From NCBI RefSeq assembly GCF_023101685.1, contig NZ_CP082164.1, positions 6,386,001-6,450,000 on the forward strand: DNA of 64,000 nt, read 5' to 3'. A program made the translations under genes and the position numbers. Under the pieces are notes generated by a model, which saw only the letters and a program-made list of their open reading frames with translations, did not search any database and was not told the DNA's origin. Source of the stretch: Bradyrhizobium sp. 186 (lineage in GTDB: Bacteria; Pseudomonadota; Alphaproteobacteria; Rhizobiales; Xanthobacteraceae). Each line of letters begins with the position of its first letter. Position 1 is the stretch's first letter. This document shows, piece after piece, positions 8,139-17,000 of the stretch.

Positions 8139-8933
8139 CTAGCTGCCGAACCCGGCCGGAATGAACGCCGGAATCTTCTCCTCGATGAACTGCTTCACCT
8201 CCGGTGAATTGAACACCTGGATGAACGCCTTCAGGCGCGGATCGTCCTTCTTGTCCGGTCGTGCCGTGAAGCGCAGCACGAGTCCGTCGTCGACGGTGCG
8301 ATCGATGACCAGCGCCGATTTCGGATCGCCGCCGGCCGGAATGAGATAGGTGATGTTGACCAGCGCCAGCGTCACGTCGTCGAGTGATCGGTAGGTCTGA
8401 GCCGGGTCGAGCTCGACGATCTTGAGGTTCTTCGGATTGTCGACGATGTCGAACTTGCTGACCGAAAAGCCCTTACCCGGTGTCAGCTTGATCAGCCCGG
8501 CGCGCTCCAGCAGGATCAGGCCGCGGGCGCCGTTGAGTGGCTCGTTTGGAATGGCGGCGCTGTCGCCTGACTTGATCTCGTCGAGCTTCTTGATCTTCTT
8601 CGAGAACAGGCCGACCGGCGCGATCACGCCGACCTTGTCGACCTGCACCAGATTGAAGCCGCGCTGCTTGTTCTGAAGCGCCAGATAGGTTGCGTGCTGA
8701 AACAGATTGGCATCGACATCGCCGCTGTTCACGACCTCGTTCAGCGCCACCCAATCCGACAGCTCGACAATCGTGACGTCCTGCCCTTTCTCCTTGGCAA
8801 GCTTGGCGGCAAAAGCGGCCAATTGCCCAACCGGGCCGGCGCTGGTCGCAATCTTCAGAGGCTCGCCGGCGAAGGCAGCCGCGGTGAATGCAAGCCAGAG
8901 TCCCACGGCCTGGGCGGTACGAAGGATCTTCAT
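8139..8933 (-). CDS. MetQ/NlpA-family substrate-binding protein (copy 2)
   Basis: 264-aa binding protein of the methionine-type family. Signal peptide MKILRTAQAVGLWLAFTAAAFA, then GEPLKIATSAGPVGQL, again without a lipobox Cys. The segment NLFQHATYLALQN and the YLIPAG motif match the family. Start ATG at 8933 follows GGGAAC; the frame extends to 8954 without a better start. It lies 37 bases downstream of metY. Together with the 7031-7813 product it makes two different MetQ-like proteins in one operon with no cognate MetNI, so either they share a transporter elsewhere or act as sulfur-compound sensors or scavengers. Confidence 0.87.
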   Translation of the reverse strand: MKILRTAQAVGLWLAFTAAAFAGEPLKIATSAGPVGQLAAFAAKLAKEKGQDVTIVELSDWVALNEVVNSGDVDANLFQHATYLALQNKQRGFNLVQVDKVGVIAPVGLFSKKIKKLDEIKSGDSAAIPNEPLNGARGLILLERAGLIKLTPGKGFSVSKFDIVDNPKNLKIVELDPAQTYRSLDDVTLALVNITYLIPAGGDPKSALVIDRTVDDGLVLRFTARPDKKDDPRLKAFIQVFNSPEVKQFIEEKIPAFIPAGFGS

Positions 8934-8969
8934 TGTCTCAAGTTCCCGTTCCAATTCAGATGATGTGTC

Positions 8970-10289
8970 TCACGCGGCCTTGCGCGCGCCGGCGTCGGCC
9001 TGTGCCAGCGCCTGACCGAGATCCGCCAGGATGTCGTCGGGATGCTCGATCCCGACCGACAGGCGGACGTAACCCGGCGTGACGCCGGCGGCGAGTTGCT
9101 CGTCCGCAGTAAGCTGCTGATGCGTTGTCGATGCCGGGTGGATGGCCAGTGAGCGAGCATCACCGATATTGGCGACGTGATAGAACAGTTTTAGCGCGTC
9201 GATGAACCGCCGGCCGGCCTCGACGCCGCCCTTCAGTTCGAACCCGACCAGGCCCCCGTAGCCGCCCTTCAGATACGCGTCCGCCCGGCGCTTGTTCTCT
9301 CCGCTTTGTAAGCCCGGGAATATCACGTTCAACACCGAAGGATGCTTCGCAAGGAAGTTCGCGACCTTGACGGCGTTCTCGTTGTGCTGACGAATGCGCA
9401 GCGGCAAGGTTTCGAGACCCTGGATGAACTGGAAGGCATTTTGTGGCGCGATCGACGCGCCAAGATCCCGCAACAGCTTGACGCGGGCCCGCAGGATATA
9501 GGCGATCGGGCCGAGCGGCTTCGCGGCCTCCGTCCAGATCGCGCCGTGGTAGGCCTCGTCGGGCTTGTTCAGCAGCGGGAAGCGCTCGGCATGCGCAGCC
9601 CAGTCGAAATTGCCGCCGTCAACGATCGCCCCGCCGATCGCCGTGCCGTGGCCGCCGATATATTTCGTCGTGGAATAGACCACCACCGCCGCGCCGTGCT
9701 CGAACGGGCGCGCAATCAGGGGCGAGGCCGTGTTGTCGAGAATGAGGGGCACGCCCAGCGATCGACCGATATCGGCAACCTCCTTGATCGGGAATACATT
9801 CAGCTTGGGGTTCGGGAGCGTCTCGCCGAAATAGGCCCGCGTCTTGGCGTCAGTCACGCGACGGAAGTTCTCGGGATCGGCTGGATCGACGAAGCGGGCC
9901 TCGATGCCGAACTGCTTCAGGGTCTGCGACAACAGCGTCCAGGTCCCGCCGTAGAGATCGGTCGACGATACGATGTTGTCGCCGGCTTGCGCGATGTTGA
10001 GAATCGAAAATGCAGTGGCGGTTTGCCCTGAGGCTACCGCAAGAGCAGCAGCGCCTCCCTCCAGGGCGGCCAGTCGCGTTTCAAACGCGTCCTGGGTCGG
10101 ATTGCCAATGCGGGTGTAGATCGGACCGAGTTGCTCGAGCGCGAACAGGCGCGAGGCATGATCGGCGTTCTCGAACTGGAATGACGTGGTCTGGTAGATC
10201 GGAACCGCCACCGCGCCGGTGGCGGGGTCGGTGCGATACGACCCGCCATGCAACGCCAGCGTCTCGAAATTCCGGGTCTCCAACGCCAT
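8970..10289 (-). CDS. metY: O-acetylhomoserine sulfhydrylase (aminocarboxypropyltransferase)
   Basis: PLP enzyme of the Cys/Met metabolism family, 439 aa, predicted to convert O-acetyl-L-homoserine and sulfide (or methanethiol) to homocysteine (or methionine). The N-terminus MALETRNFETLALHGG and PIYQTTSFQFENADHA are typical of MetY. The PLP-binding Lys is in YSTTKYIGGHGTAIGG. Length matches the roughly 430-aa MetY group rather than the shorter cystathionine synthases. Start ATG at 10289 follows AAAGGGAATTGCAG. It is the first gene of a leftward operon with two metQ-like genes and the AprAB-like pair, and would be the sink for sulfide made by the island. Confidence 0.92.
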   Translation of the reverse strand: MALETRNFETLALHGGSYRTDPATGAVAVPIYQTTSFQFENADHASRLFALEQLGPIYTRIGNPTQDAFETRLAALEGGAAALAVASGQTATAFSILNIAQAGDNIVSSTDLYGGTWTLLSQTLKQFGIEARFVDPADPENFRRVTDAKTRAYFGETLPNPKLNVFPIKEVADIGRSLGVPLILDNTASPLIARPFEHGAAVVVYSTTKYIGGHGTAIGGAIVDGGNFDWAAHAERFPLLNKPDEAYHGAIWTEAAKPLGPIAYILRARVKLLRDLGASIAPQNAFQFIQGLETLPLRIRQHNENAVKVANFLAKHPSVLNVIFPGLQSGENKRRADAYLKGGYGGLVGFELKGGVEAGRRFIDALKLFYHVANIGDARSLAIHPASTTHQQLTADEQLAAGVTPGYVRLSVGIEHPDDILADLGQALAQADAGARKAA

Positions 10290-10435
10290 CTGCAATTCCC
10301 TTTCGATCTCGAGAGCGCGCAACGAGCGCGGCAAGCCATGCTTGACGATCAAAATGATGCGGTCGGATTCTTCGGCTGTCGAGCCGGCTTGGAAAATAGC
10401 GATGCACGTGCTGCATCATCATCGCTTCGCAACTC

Positions 10436-10471
10436 GTTTGTTTCCGCTCCCTCGTCGAATTGGAAACAAAC
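10436..10471. promoter_or_regulatory. perfect inverted repeat GTTTGTTTCC-N16-GGAAACAAAC
   Basis: Two 10-base arms (10436-10445 and 10462-10471) are exact reverse complements separated by 16 bases. They sit between the divergent metY (start 10289) and LLM monooxygenase (start 10542) genes. The size and spacing suit a LysR-type regulator site or a paired operator. Related half-sites occur upstream of other sulfur genes at 2100, 18625 and 44589. Regulator identity is inference. Confidence 0.5.
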
Positions 10472-10541
10472 TCGCTCGGGCAAAATGTTAAAAATGGTCG
10501 CGCGGAGAGAAATCCTTCGCCGTTGATGATTGGGCCAGACC

Positions 10542-11951
10542 ATGACGAAACCGCGCGAGCTGCGCTTCAACGCTTTCAATATGACCGCACCGAGCCACAA
10601 TTGGGCAGGTCTGTGGTCGCATCCGCGCGATGCCTCCATTGACTACAACACGCTCGACTATTGGGTCGACTACGCCAGGACCGCGGAGCGCGGACTGCTC
10701 GACGGCATCTTTCGGGCGGACGTGTTCGGCGTGTACGACGTCTATGGCGGCAATGCCGATGCCGCCGCCTTGCACGCGGTGCAGCTTCCCAACGCGGACC
10801 CAACACTGCTCGTGTCCGCCATGGCGCTTGTCACCAGCCATCTTGGCTTTGGCATCACCTCGAACCTGACCTTCGAGCATCCCTATCAACTGGCACGCCG
10901 GTTTTCGACACTCGACCACCTCACGCGGGGCAGAATCGGTTGGAACATCGTCACCGGCTATCTCGACAGCGGCGCGCGCGGCATGGGCCTTCCCGCAGGA
11001 CGAGCCCATGACGACCGCTATGACGCGGCCGAGGATTTTCTCACCGCAAGCTACAAATTATGGGAAGGAAGCTGGGAGGACGACGCCGTTCGACGCGATC
11101 GCGGCAGCCGGACCTTTACGGACCCCGCCAAACTTCACCGGGTGCTACATGAGGGCCCCTATTTCAGGGTCGATGGCATCCATCTCGCCGAGCCCTCGCC
11201 GCAGCGAACGCCGCTCCTATATCAGGCCGGCACGTCAAAGCGCGGCCGCGCCTTCGCGGCACAACATTCGGAAGCGATCTTTCTCAACGGGCAGACCAAG
11301 CCGATCCTTGCCCGCGCCGTGCGCGAGATACGCGAGGCCGCCAAGGCCTTTGGCCGCGATCCCTATGACATCCGCCTGTTTGCCGGCGCAACCGTGATCG
11401 TGGCGCCCACGCGTAGCGAGGCGAATGATCTGTTGGAGGATTATGCGAGGCATGTCGACCAGACCGGCCAGCTCGCATTGTTGTCGGGTTGGACCGGCAT
11501 CGACTTCTCGACCTATCGGCCCGACCAGCCGATCGAATATGTCGAGAGCAACGCCATCCAGTCGATGGTGGAGAACTTCACCGTGCGGAGCGAGCGGCCG
11601 GTCCACGTCGGCGACCTCGCCGCGTTGAGCCGCGCCGGCGCCCGGTCCCCTTTCGTGATCGGCTCGCCGCAGGACGTCGCGGACGAGCTGATCGCCTGGG
11701 CGGATGAGACCGACGTCGACGGCTTCAACCTGTTTCGCCTGGTCGCACCGGAGTCGCTGAACGCCTTCGTCGATCTCGTGGTGCCGGAGCTGCAATCTCG
11801 CGGTGTCTACAAGACCGCCTATCGCGACGGCACGCTGCGCGAAAAGCTGTTCCCGGGACGCGGTCCGCGGCTGCACACGACACATCCCGGCGCGAGCTTT
11901 CGTCGTTTGCCCTCGACGACGGGCGCGCTCCGATCCGACGCCACCGAATAG
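10542..11951 (+). CDS. NtaA/SnaA/DszA-type FMN-dependent monooxygenase (LLM class)
   Basis: 469-aa bacterial luciferase-like monooxygenase that uses reduced FMN and O2. Family motifs: LGFGITSNLTFEHPYQLARRF (flavin pocket region, about residues 105-125), STLDHLTRGRIGWNIVTG, then YQAGTSKRGRAFAAQHSE and a C-terminal GSPQDVADELIAWADETDVDGFNL. ATG at 10542 was preferred to an in-frame TTG at 10530. Such enzymes open C-S or C-N bonds of sulfones, nitrilotriacetate or similar; the sulfur neighbourhood favours an organosulfur substrate. No flavin reductase is adjacent; one is encoded at 25588-26160. Divergent from metY. Confidence 0.87.
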   Translation: MTKPRELRFNAFNMTAPSHNWAGLWSHPRDASIDYNTLDYWVDYARTAERGLLDGIFRADVFGVYDVYGGNADAAALHAVQLPNADPTLLVSAMALVTSHLGFGITSNLTFEHPYQLARRFSTLDHLTRGRIGWNIVTGYLDSGARGMGLPAGRAHDDRYDAAEDFLTASYKLWEGSWEDDAVRRDRGSRTFTDPAKLHRVLHEGPYFRVDGIHLAEPSPQRTPLLYQAGTSKRGRAFAAQHSEAIFLNGQTKPILARAVREIREAAKAFGRDPYDIRLFAGATVIVAPTRSEANDLLEDYARHVDQTGQLALLSGWTGIDFSTYRPDQPIEYVESNAIQSMVENFTVRSERPVHVGDLAALSRAGARSPFVIGSPQDVADELIAWADETDVDGFNLFRLVAPESLNAFVDLVVPELQSRGVYKTAYRDGTLREKLFPGRGPRLHTTHPGASFRRLPSTTGALRSDATE

Positions 11952-12260
11952 CAAGGGCGCCGCTCACGCCTACGCAGCATGGCTGTCGACGCGCTCAACA
12001 AGGCCGGCATCGCCTGGACCGAAGTCTTCGTCGGCGGCGGCGTCGCCACCATTGGCGCGGCGATCTCGGCGGGTCTCGCGGTCGCGGCGCTCGGGCGACG
12101 CGTCGCTCCTGCCGGCACGATCGATGTCGGTACGCAGTTGGGCCTGCCTCCGCTCCCTTCACGGGACGTTGTCATGCATACAAGTCCCCTAGACCAGCAG
12201 ACCAAACACTCGCTGAGAACACTGGCTGCTGCGATCCGGGCCACGCGGCCCAGACATTAG
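11952..12260 (+). pseudogene. C-terminal remnant of a LysR-family transcriptional regulator
   Basis: An open frame continues directly after the monooxygenase stop and encodes about 100 aa. The segment ALNKAGIAWTEVFVGGG, then VAALGRRVAPAGTIDVG and LGLPPLPSRDVVMHTS, has the pattern of the effector-binding C-terminal end of LysR regulators. The N-terminal HTH and most of the effector domain are absent, and no LysR start is found upstream. I read it as the leftover of a regulator lost by deletion or rearrangement. An ATG at 11979 could allow a 93-aa product, but this is unlikely to function. Confidence 0.7.
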
Positions 12261-12471
12261 CCGCTATCGCAAGGATCGTTACGGTGTTCCGAACCCACGG
12301 TCCTGTCGGGTAGACAATTCCATTCTCAGTTCGTATCGCGCGAGAGAATGTTCGTTCCGTTTTGCGCCACACTGCGAAATTGCCACGCGACCACGTTTGT
12401 CGGCAAATTGCGGGCGTCCGGTCTCCCAAACAGCGGTCGAGACGGCAGCTTCGTTGAACAGGATACCCAAA

Positions 12472-13440
12472 ATGCATCGTCTTCCATCCCGCCTGCGGGC
12501 CCTCGCCGCGGCTGCGCTCGCCTTCTTCGTCATGACGTCATTCGCCAGCCCCGCCATGGCCGAGGAGCTCCGCATCGGCTATCAGAAATCCTCGACGCTG
12601 ACCGCGATCCTGAAGACGAACGGGGAGTTGGAGAAGGCGCTGGCGCCGTTGGGCATCACCGTCTCCTGGCACGAATTCACCAGCGGCCTGCCGCTGCTGG
12701 AAGCCATCAATATCGGCAGCATCGATTTCGGCGCCGATGTCGCCGACACCGTGCCGGTCTTCGCGCAGGCGGCCGGCGCCAAGATCACCTATGTCGCGGA
12801 GGAAGCCGCCTCGCCGGCGGCGCAGGCGATCGTGATTCCGCAGTCGTCCCCGCTCAAGACTATCGCCGATCTCAAGGGCAGGAAGATCGCCGTGACCAAG
12901 GGCGCCGGCAGCCACTATCTACTGCTCGCGGCGCTGGCGAAGTCCGGGCTCAGCTTCAAGGAGATCACGCCCGCCTACCTGACGCCGGCGGACGGCCGCG
13001 CGGCCTTCGTCAGCAACAATGTCGATGCCTGGGTCGCCTGGGATCCATTCCTGACCAGCGCGCTTCATCAATCCAACGGTCGCATCCTGACGGACGGCAG
13101 CAATGGCCTCGCAAGCTACAAGCGCTACTACCTCGCTTCGGCAGCGTACGCGGACAAGCATGGCGACGTCCTCAATGTGATCTTCGCCAAACTCTCCGAC
13201 ACCGGCAAATGGGTGAAGGCGCAGCCGAAGGAAGCGGCCACATTGCTCGCCGGTCTCTGGGGGATCGATGCGGCCACGGTCGAAGAGGCCAACAGCCACC
13301 GCTCCTACCAGGTGGGTGCGGTCACCGTCCCGGGCCTGTCGGAGCAGCAACGCATTGCCGATGCGTTCCATACCGAAGGCCTGATCCCTGTGAAGATCGA
13401 CACCACGACAATCAAGATCTGGTCACCGAAGGGGTCTTGA
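12472..13440 (+). CDS. ssuA: SsuA-type aliphatic sulfonate-binding protein
   Basis: 322-aa periplasmic binding protein, closest in pattern to SsuA. Signal peptide MHRLPSRLRALAAAALAFF to SPAMA, then EELRIGYQKSSTLTAILK. Hallmarks include VSWHEFTSGLPLLEAINIG, DFGADVADTVPVFAQAAG and DAWVAWDPF. Start ATG at 12472 gives the signal peptide its N-terminal place; the frame is open from 12397. No ssuB or ssuC follows: the next genes run leftward. It is therefore an orphan that may share one of the SsuBC pairs elsewhere in the window. Confidence 0.88.
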   Translation: MHRLPSRLRALAAAALAFFVMTSFASPAMAEELRIGYQKSSTLTAILKTNGELEKALAPLGITVSWHEFTSGLPLLEAINIGSIDFGADVADTVPVFAQAAGAKITYVAEEAASPAAQAIVIPQSSPLKTIADLKGRKIAVTKGAGSHYLLLAALAKSGLSFKEITPAYLTPADGRAAFVSNNVDAWVAWDPFLTSALHQSNGRILTDGSNGLASYKRYYLASAAYADKHGDVLNVIFAKLSDTGKWVKAQPKEAATLLAGLWGIDAATVEEANSHRSYQVGAVTVPGLSEQQRIADAFHTEGLIPVKIDTTTIKIWSPKGS

Positions 13441-13453
13441 GCCTCGCTGGCCG

Positions 13454-15175
13454 CTAAGCGGTAAAGCTTGCACTCAATCCCCGCTGGATATCCGGCACGG
13501 AGGCCAGCAGGGTCTGGGTGTAGGCATGCTGCGGACGTTCCAGCACCGCTTCGGTGGCGCCCTGCTCGACAATCCGGCCGTGCTGGAAAACGAGCACGCG
13601 GTCGCAGAGATGCTCGATGACGCCCAGATCATGCGAGATGAAGAGCAGCGCGGTTCCAAGCCGCGACTGAAGCTCCGCCAACAGATCGAGCACCTGGGCC
13701 TGGATGCAGATGTCGAGCGCGGAAACCGGCTCATCGCAAACGATGATGGCCGGCTCGGCCGCCAGAGCCCGCGCGATCGACACCCGCTGACGCTGGCCGC
13801 CGGACAGCGATCGCGGTGGGCGGTCGAGATGATCAGCGCTCAGGCCGACCAGTTCGAGCAAGGACACGATCCGGTCCAGACGTACGATGCGGCTCCCAGG
13901 TGACGGAAGGTTCTCGGCTATGACGTCGCTGACGCGGTAGCGCGGATCGAAGCTGCTCAGCGCGTCCTGGGGAATGTATTGCAGCTTGCGGCGAAGCGGA
14001 CGGCGCCGGACCTCAGCCACGGACGACCATGGCTGCCCGAGCAATCGCACCTCGCCTTCGTCAGGGGCAAGCAAGCCAAGCACGATCTTGGCGCAGGTGG
14101 ATTTGCCGGAACCCGATTCTCCGACAATGCCGAGGACCTCGCCTGCCCTCACATCGAAGCTGACGTCCTGCAAGACCACCGACGTCGTGCGTCCCGTGGC
14201 TTTCGGCGACACGAAGCTTTTCGAGATCTTCTTGACTTCAAGCACGACCTCGCCGGCGGCGGGGCGCTCGGGCAGGCGCTCCCGGACGATGGCCATCGCC
14301 CCTCCGCCCGAGACTGCGTCGAGCTCGAATCGGGCGGAGGCAAGCCGCGATCCCCTCGACTGTGTCGAAGGAACGGCTGCGATCAACTGCCTTGTATAGG
14401 GATGACGCGGACGGGTGAGGACATCACGAGTCGGTCCGCTGTCGACCACTCTGCCGTCCCGCATCACGATCACGCGGTCCGCAATCCCCACCACGACGGC
14501 GAGGTCATGGCTGATCAGCAAGAGCCCCGCCCCTTCGCGAATTCTTTCAGTCAGGACCTGGAGCACCTGCGCCTGCACGGTGACATCGAGCGAGGTGGTC
14601 GGCTCATCCGCTATGATCAGATCCGGATCGGCAGCGATCGCCGAGGCAATCAGCGCGCGCTGGCGCAGACCGCCCGACAATTGATGCGCATATTGCAGGA
14701 TACGGTCGGCCGGATTGGGGATGCCGACCTTGCCCAACGTCTCCAACGTCCGGTTTCTGATGGCATCCGGACCGGTCAGGATGCCATGGCTCGAGATGAC
14801 TTCTCCGACTTCCTGGCCGATGGTGCGCAAGGGATCGAGCGAGACCAGGGCATCCTGCATCACGAGACCCGTCACGGTCCCGCGCAGCTTGCGCCAGTCG
14901 GCTTCGCCGAATTTGCGCGCATCGCGCCCCTTGATCTCGAACCGCCGCGCGCTCGTCCGCGCACCCTCGCCCGCGAGGTTGAGCAGGCTGCGTGCGGTGA
15001 TGCTTTTGCCCGAGCCGGATTCGCCGACAAGCGCCACGCATTCGCCGGGCCTGATTGTCAGATCGAGATCCGCAACGATCGGCCGGCCGGAATTGGCGCC
15101 CGCAAAGCCGATGCTGAGTCCCTGGACGTCGACGATCGGAGCCGCCCGATCCTTCTGCGAACATGCGCCGCTCAT
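13454..15175 (-). CDS. fused double ATPase of a Dpp/Opp/Gsi-type ABC importer
   Basis: 573-aa protein with two nucleotide-binding domains, like GsiA. Domain 1 has [11 protein letters not shown] near residue 55, LSGGLRQRALIASA and LIIADEP. Domain 2 has [14 protein letters not shown] near residue 355, [14 protein letters not shown] and IIVCDEP, plus a C-terminal HAYTQTLLASVPD typical of the oligopeptide family. Its start overlaps the permease stop by 4 bases. It ends the leftward operon SBP5 - permease - permease - ATPase. A fragment very similar to the start of domain 2 is found at 50200-50545. Possible ligands are glutathione-like or other sulfur-containing peptides (inference). Confidence 0.92.
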   Translation of the reverse strand: MSGACSQKDRAAPIVDVQGLSIGFAGANSGRPIVADLDLTIRPGECVALVGESGSGKSITARSLLNLAGEGARTSARRFEIKGRDARKFGEADWRKLRGTVTGLVMQDALVSLDPLRTIGQEVGEVISSHGILTGPDAIRNRTLETLGKVGIPNPADRILQYAHQLSGGLRQRALIASAIAADPDLIIADEPTTSLDVTVQAQVLQVLTERIREGAGLLLISHDLAVVVGIADRVIVMRDGRVVDSGPTRDVLTRPRHPYTRQLIAAVPSTQSRGSRLASARFELDAVSGGGAMAIVRERLPERPAAGEVVLEVKKISKSFVSPKATGRTTSVVLQDVSFDVRAGEVLGIVGESGSGKSTCAKIVLGLLAPDEGEVRLLGQPWSSVAEVRRRPLRRKLQYIPQDALSSFDPRYRVSDVIAENLPSPGSRIVRLDRIVSLLELVGLSADHLDRPPRSLSGGQRQRVSIARALAAEPAIIVCDEPVSALDICIQAQVLDLLAELQSRLGTALLFISHDLGVIEHLCDRVLVFQHGRIVEQGATEAVLERPQHAYTQTLLASVPDIQRGLSASFTA

Positions 15176-16080
15176 GCGAGCCGCCCCTCAAATCGCTGCT
15201 GCAGGTGATTGCCGATCACGCTGAAGGCAATCACGGTTGCGGTGATGGCGAGCCCGGGAAATACGCCGGGCCACCAGGCGACGCGCAGCACATCCCGGCT
15301 CTCGGCCAGCATCACACCCCACTCCGGCGTCGGCGGCTGCGGGCCGAGCCCGAGGAAGCTCAGTCCGGATACGATCAGGATCGTGCTGCCGATATAGACG
15401 GTTGCAATGATCGGGATGGCGACGAGAACATTGGGCAGCACGTGCCGGACAAAGACCTGCCAGCGGCTCAATCCATAGATCGCGGCCTGCGTTACATAGT
15501 CCGCATCCCGGATGAGCTGGGTCTGCGCCCGTACCACGCGCCCAAATTTCGGGATGCCGGCGATTCCGACCGCAATAGCGATCTTGAGCATGCCCTGCCC
15601 GAGGAAAGTCACGATCAGCATCGCGAGCAGCACACCCGGAAACGACGACAACATGTCGAATAGGCGTGACACCGCCTCGTCCAGAATGCGATTTCGCTGC
15701 CCGGCAAGGATGCCGAGCACGATCCCGAAGCCGAGGCCAACGGCCACGCCGCCAATACCAATCAGGAGAGAATAGCGGGTGCCGTAGACCGTTCGCGCGA
15801 ACACGTCGCGACCGAGACGATCCGTCCCGAACAGATGCGCCAAGCCCGGCGGCTTCAGTCCTTCCGTGAATTCCCCGACCAGCGGATCGAAATGCGTGAA
15901 CAGCGACGGCGCGGCCGAGGCCACGATTAGCGCGGCAACAAACACAAAGGACAGGATCAGCCCGAAATGCGGCCGGCGTCGCTCGCGAAAATCGGGCGCC
16001 GGGGAGTCCAATCCGAAGAAGTCTTCCGGCGGATCGAGCGCAACGGCGCGATCGAACGAGCGGTGCGATGGCGCGGTCAT
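15172..16080 (-). CDS. DppC/GsiD-type ABC permease
   Basis: 302-aa inner-membrane permease of the dipeptide/nickel class. A roughly 40-residue cytoplasmic N-terminus (MTAPSHRSFDRAVA) precedes the first membrane span GLILSFVFVAALIVASAAP. Then comes the family marker HLFGTDRLGRDVFARTVYGTR and five more hydrophobic segments. The EAA loop is near QAAIYGLSRWQVFVRHVLPN. ATG at 16080 overlaps the stop of the upstream permease as ATGA; an open extension to 16491 is antisense-like and overlaps that permease. It works with the 16077-16994 product and the fused ATPase. Confidence 0.9.
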   Translation of the reverse strand: MTAPSHRSFDRAVALDPPEDFFGLDSPAPDFRERRRPHFGLILSFVFVAALIVASAAPSLFTHFDPLVGEFTEGLKPPGLAHLFGTDRLGRDVFARTVYGTRYSLLIGIGGVAVGLGFGIVLGILAGQRNRILDEAVSRLFDMLSSFPGVLLAMLIVTFLGQGMLKIAIAVGIAGIPKFGRVVRAQTQLIRDADYVTQAAIYGLSRWQVFVRHVLPNVLVAIPIIATVYIGSTILIVSGLSFLGLGPQPPTPEWGVMLAESRDVLRVAWWPGVFPGLAITATVIAFSVIGNHLQQRFEGRLA

Positions 16081-16994
16081 TGGGCCCTCAATCTTGGATC
16101 GATCAGCACATAGAGGACGTCGAGCAGCGTCGAAGCTGCCACGTGGATGAATGCGGCGAGCAGCACGACCGTGAGCACCACCGGCACATCGTGGGTCAGT
16201 ACCGCACCCAACGTCACGGTGCCGAGCCCGGGCCGGCCGAAGACCTTTTCGGTAATCACAGCGCCGCCGAGCAGCCCGCCGATCAGCCAGCCGCCAAGTG
16301 TGACGACGGGAAGCAGCGCGTGCCGCAGCACATGGCGCCAACGGATCACGAACTCGCCGACGCCACGCGCCCGCACGGTTGTGACGAAAGGCTGATCGAG
16401 CGTCTTCTCCATGGCTTCGCGCAGCACCTGCGTCAGCAAGCCAGCCGTGGGCAGCGCCAGGGTGATCGATGGCAGGATCAGGGAATTCCACCCCTCAGCC
16501 CCGGACACCGGAAACCAGCGCAGATTGAACGAGAACGCCATTAGCAGGAGGATGCCGAGCCAGAACACCGGCGTCGAAGCGAACACGAGCTCCACCAGCG
16601 AGGCCAGCTCGCGCGAGAACCTCCCGCGCCCCGCGGTGAGCAGTGCGATGAGGACGGCAAGGATAATCGCCAGCACGCCCGCCGCCAGCGCGAGTTCGAC
16701 AGTCGGCATAAGCTGCGACCCTACGATTTCGATCACGGGCTGCCGCAGTACATAGGACGTGCCGAAATCACCACGACAAATCCGAGACAGGAAATCGAAA
16801 TACTGCGCCGGCAGGCTACGATCGAGCCCCCATTCGGCCGCGATCGCCTCACGCAGGCCGGGATATTCGAGATCGCCAGCCAGAATGTCCTGGATGCGCC
16901 CCGGCAAGGCATGCAGCGCGAGGAATGTCGCTGTCACGCTCGCCCAGGCAACCACCAGGCTGGTGAACAGCCTGGAGATGATGCGGGACCACAT
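16077..16994 (-). CDS. DppB/GsiC-type ABC permease
   Basis: 305-aa inner-membrane permease. The N-terminal span VVAWASVTATFLALHALPG is followed by the DppB-type segment EWGLDRSLPAQYFDFLSRICRGDFGTSY. Further hydrophobic helices and an EAA-type loop (VRARGVGEFVIRWRHVLRHALLP) follow, and the protein ends DVLYVLIDPRLRAQ, characteristic of this subunit. The gene starts 6 bases after the binding-protein stop and overlaps the DppC-type gene by 4 bases. Confidence 0.9.
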   Translation of the reverse strand: MWSRIISRLFTSLVVAWASVTATFLALHALPGRIQDILAGDLEYPGLREAIAAEWGLDRSLPAQYFDFLSRICRGDFGTSYVLRQPVIEIVGSQLMPTVELALAAGVLAIILAVLIALLTAGRGRFSRELASLVELVFASTPVFWLGILLLMAFSFNLRWFPVSGAEGWNSLILPSITLALPTAGLLTQVLREAMEKTLDQPFVTTVRARGVGEFVIRWRHVLRHALLPVVTLGGWLIGGLLGGAVITEKVFGRPGLGTVTLGAVLTHDVPVVLTVVLLAAFIHVAASTLLDVLYVLIDPRLRAQ

Positions 16995-17000
16995 GGTCGA

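Noticed and set aside
10290..10541. SAM-II or other SAM riboswitch upstream of metY
   Set aside because: The interval shows an operator-like inverted repeat but none of the conserved SAM-II elements I could recognise; a covariance-model search would settle it.
13979..15208. A 409-codon plus-strand frame
   Set aside because: Antisense to the fused ATPase, whose Walker motifs on the other strand are unambiguous.
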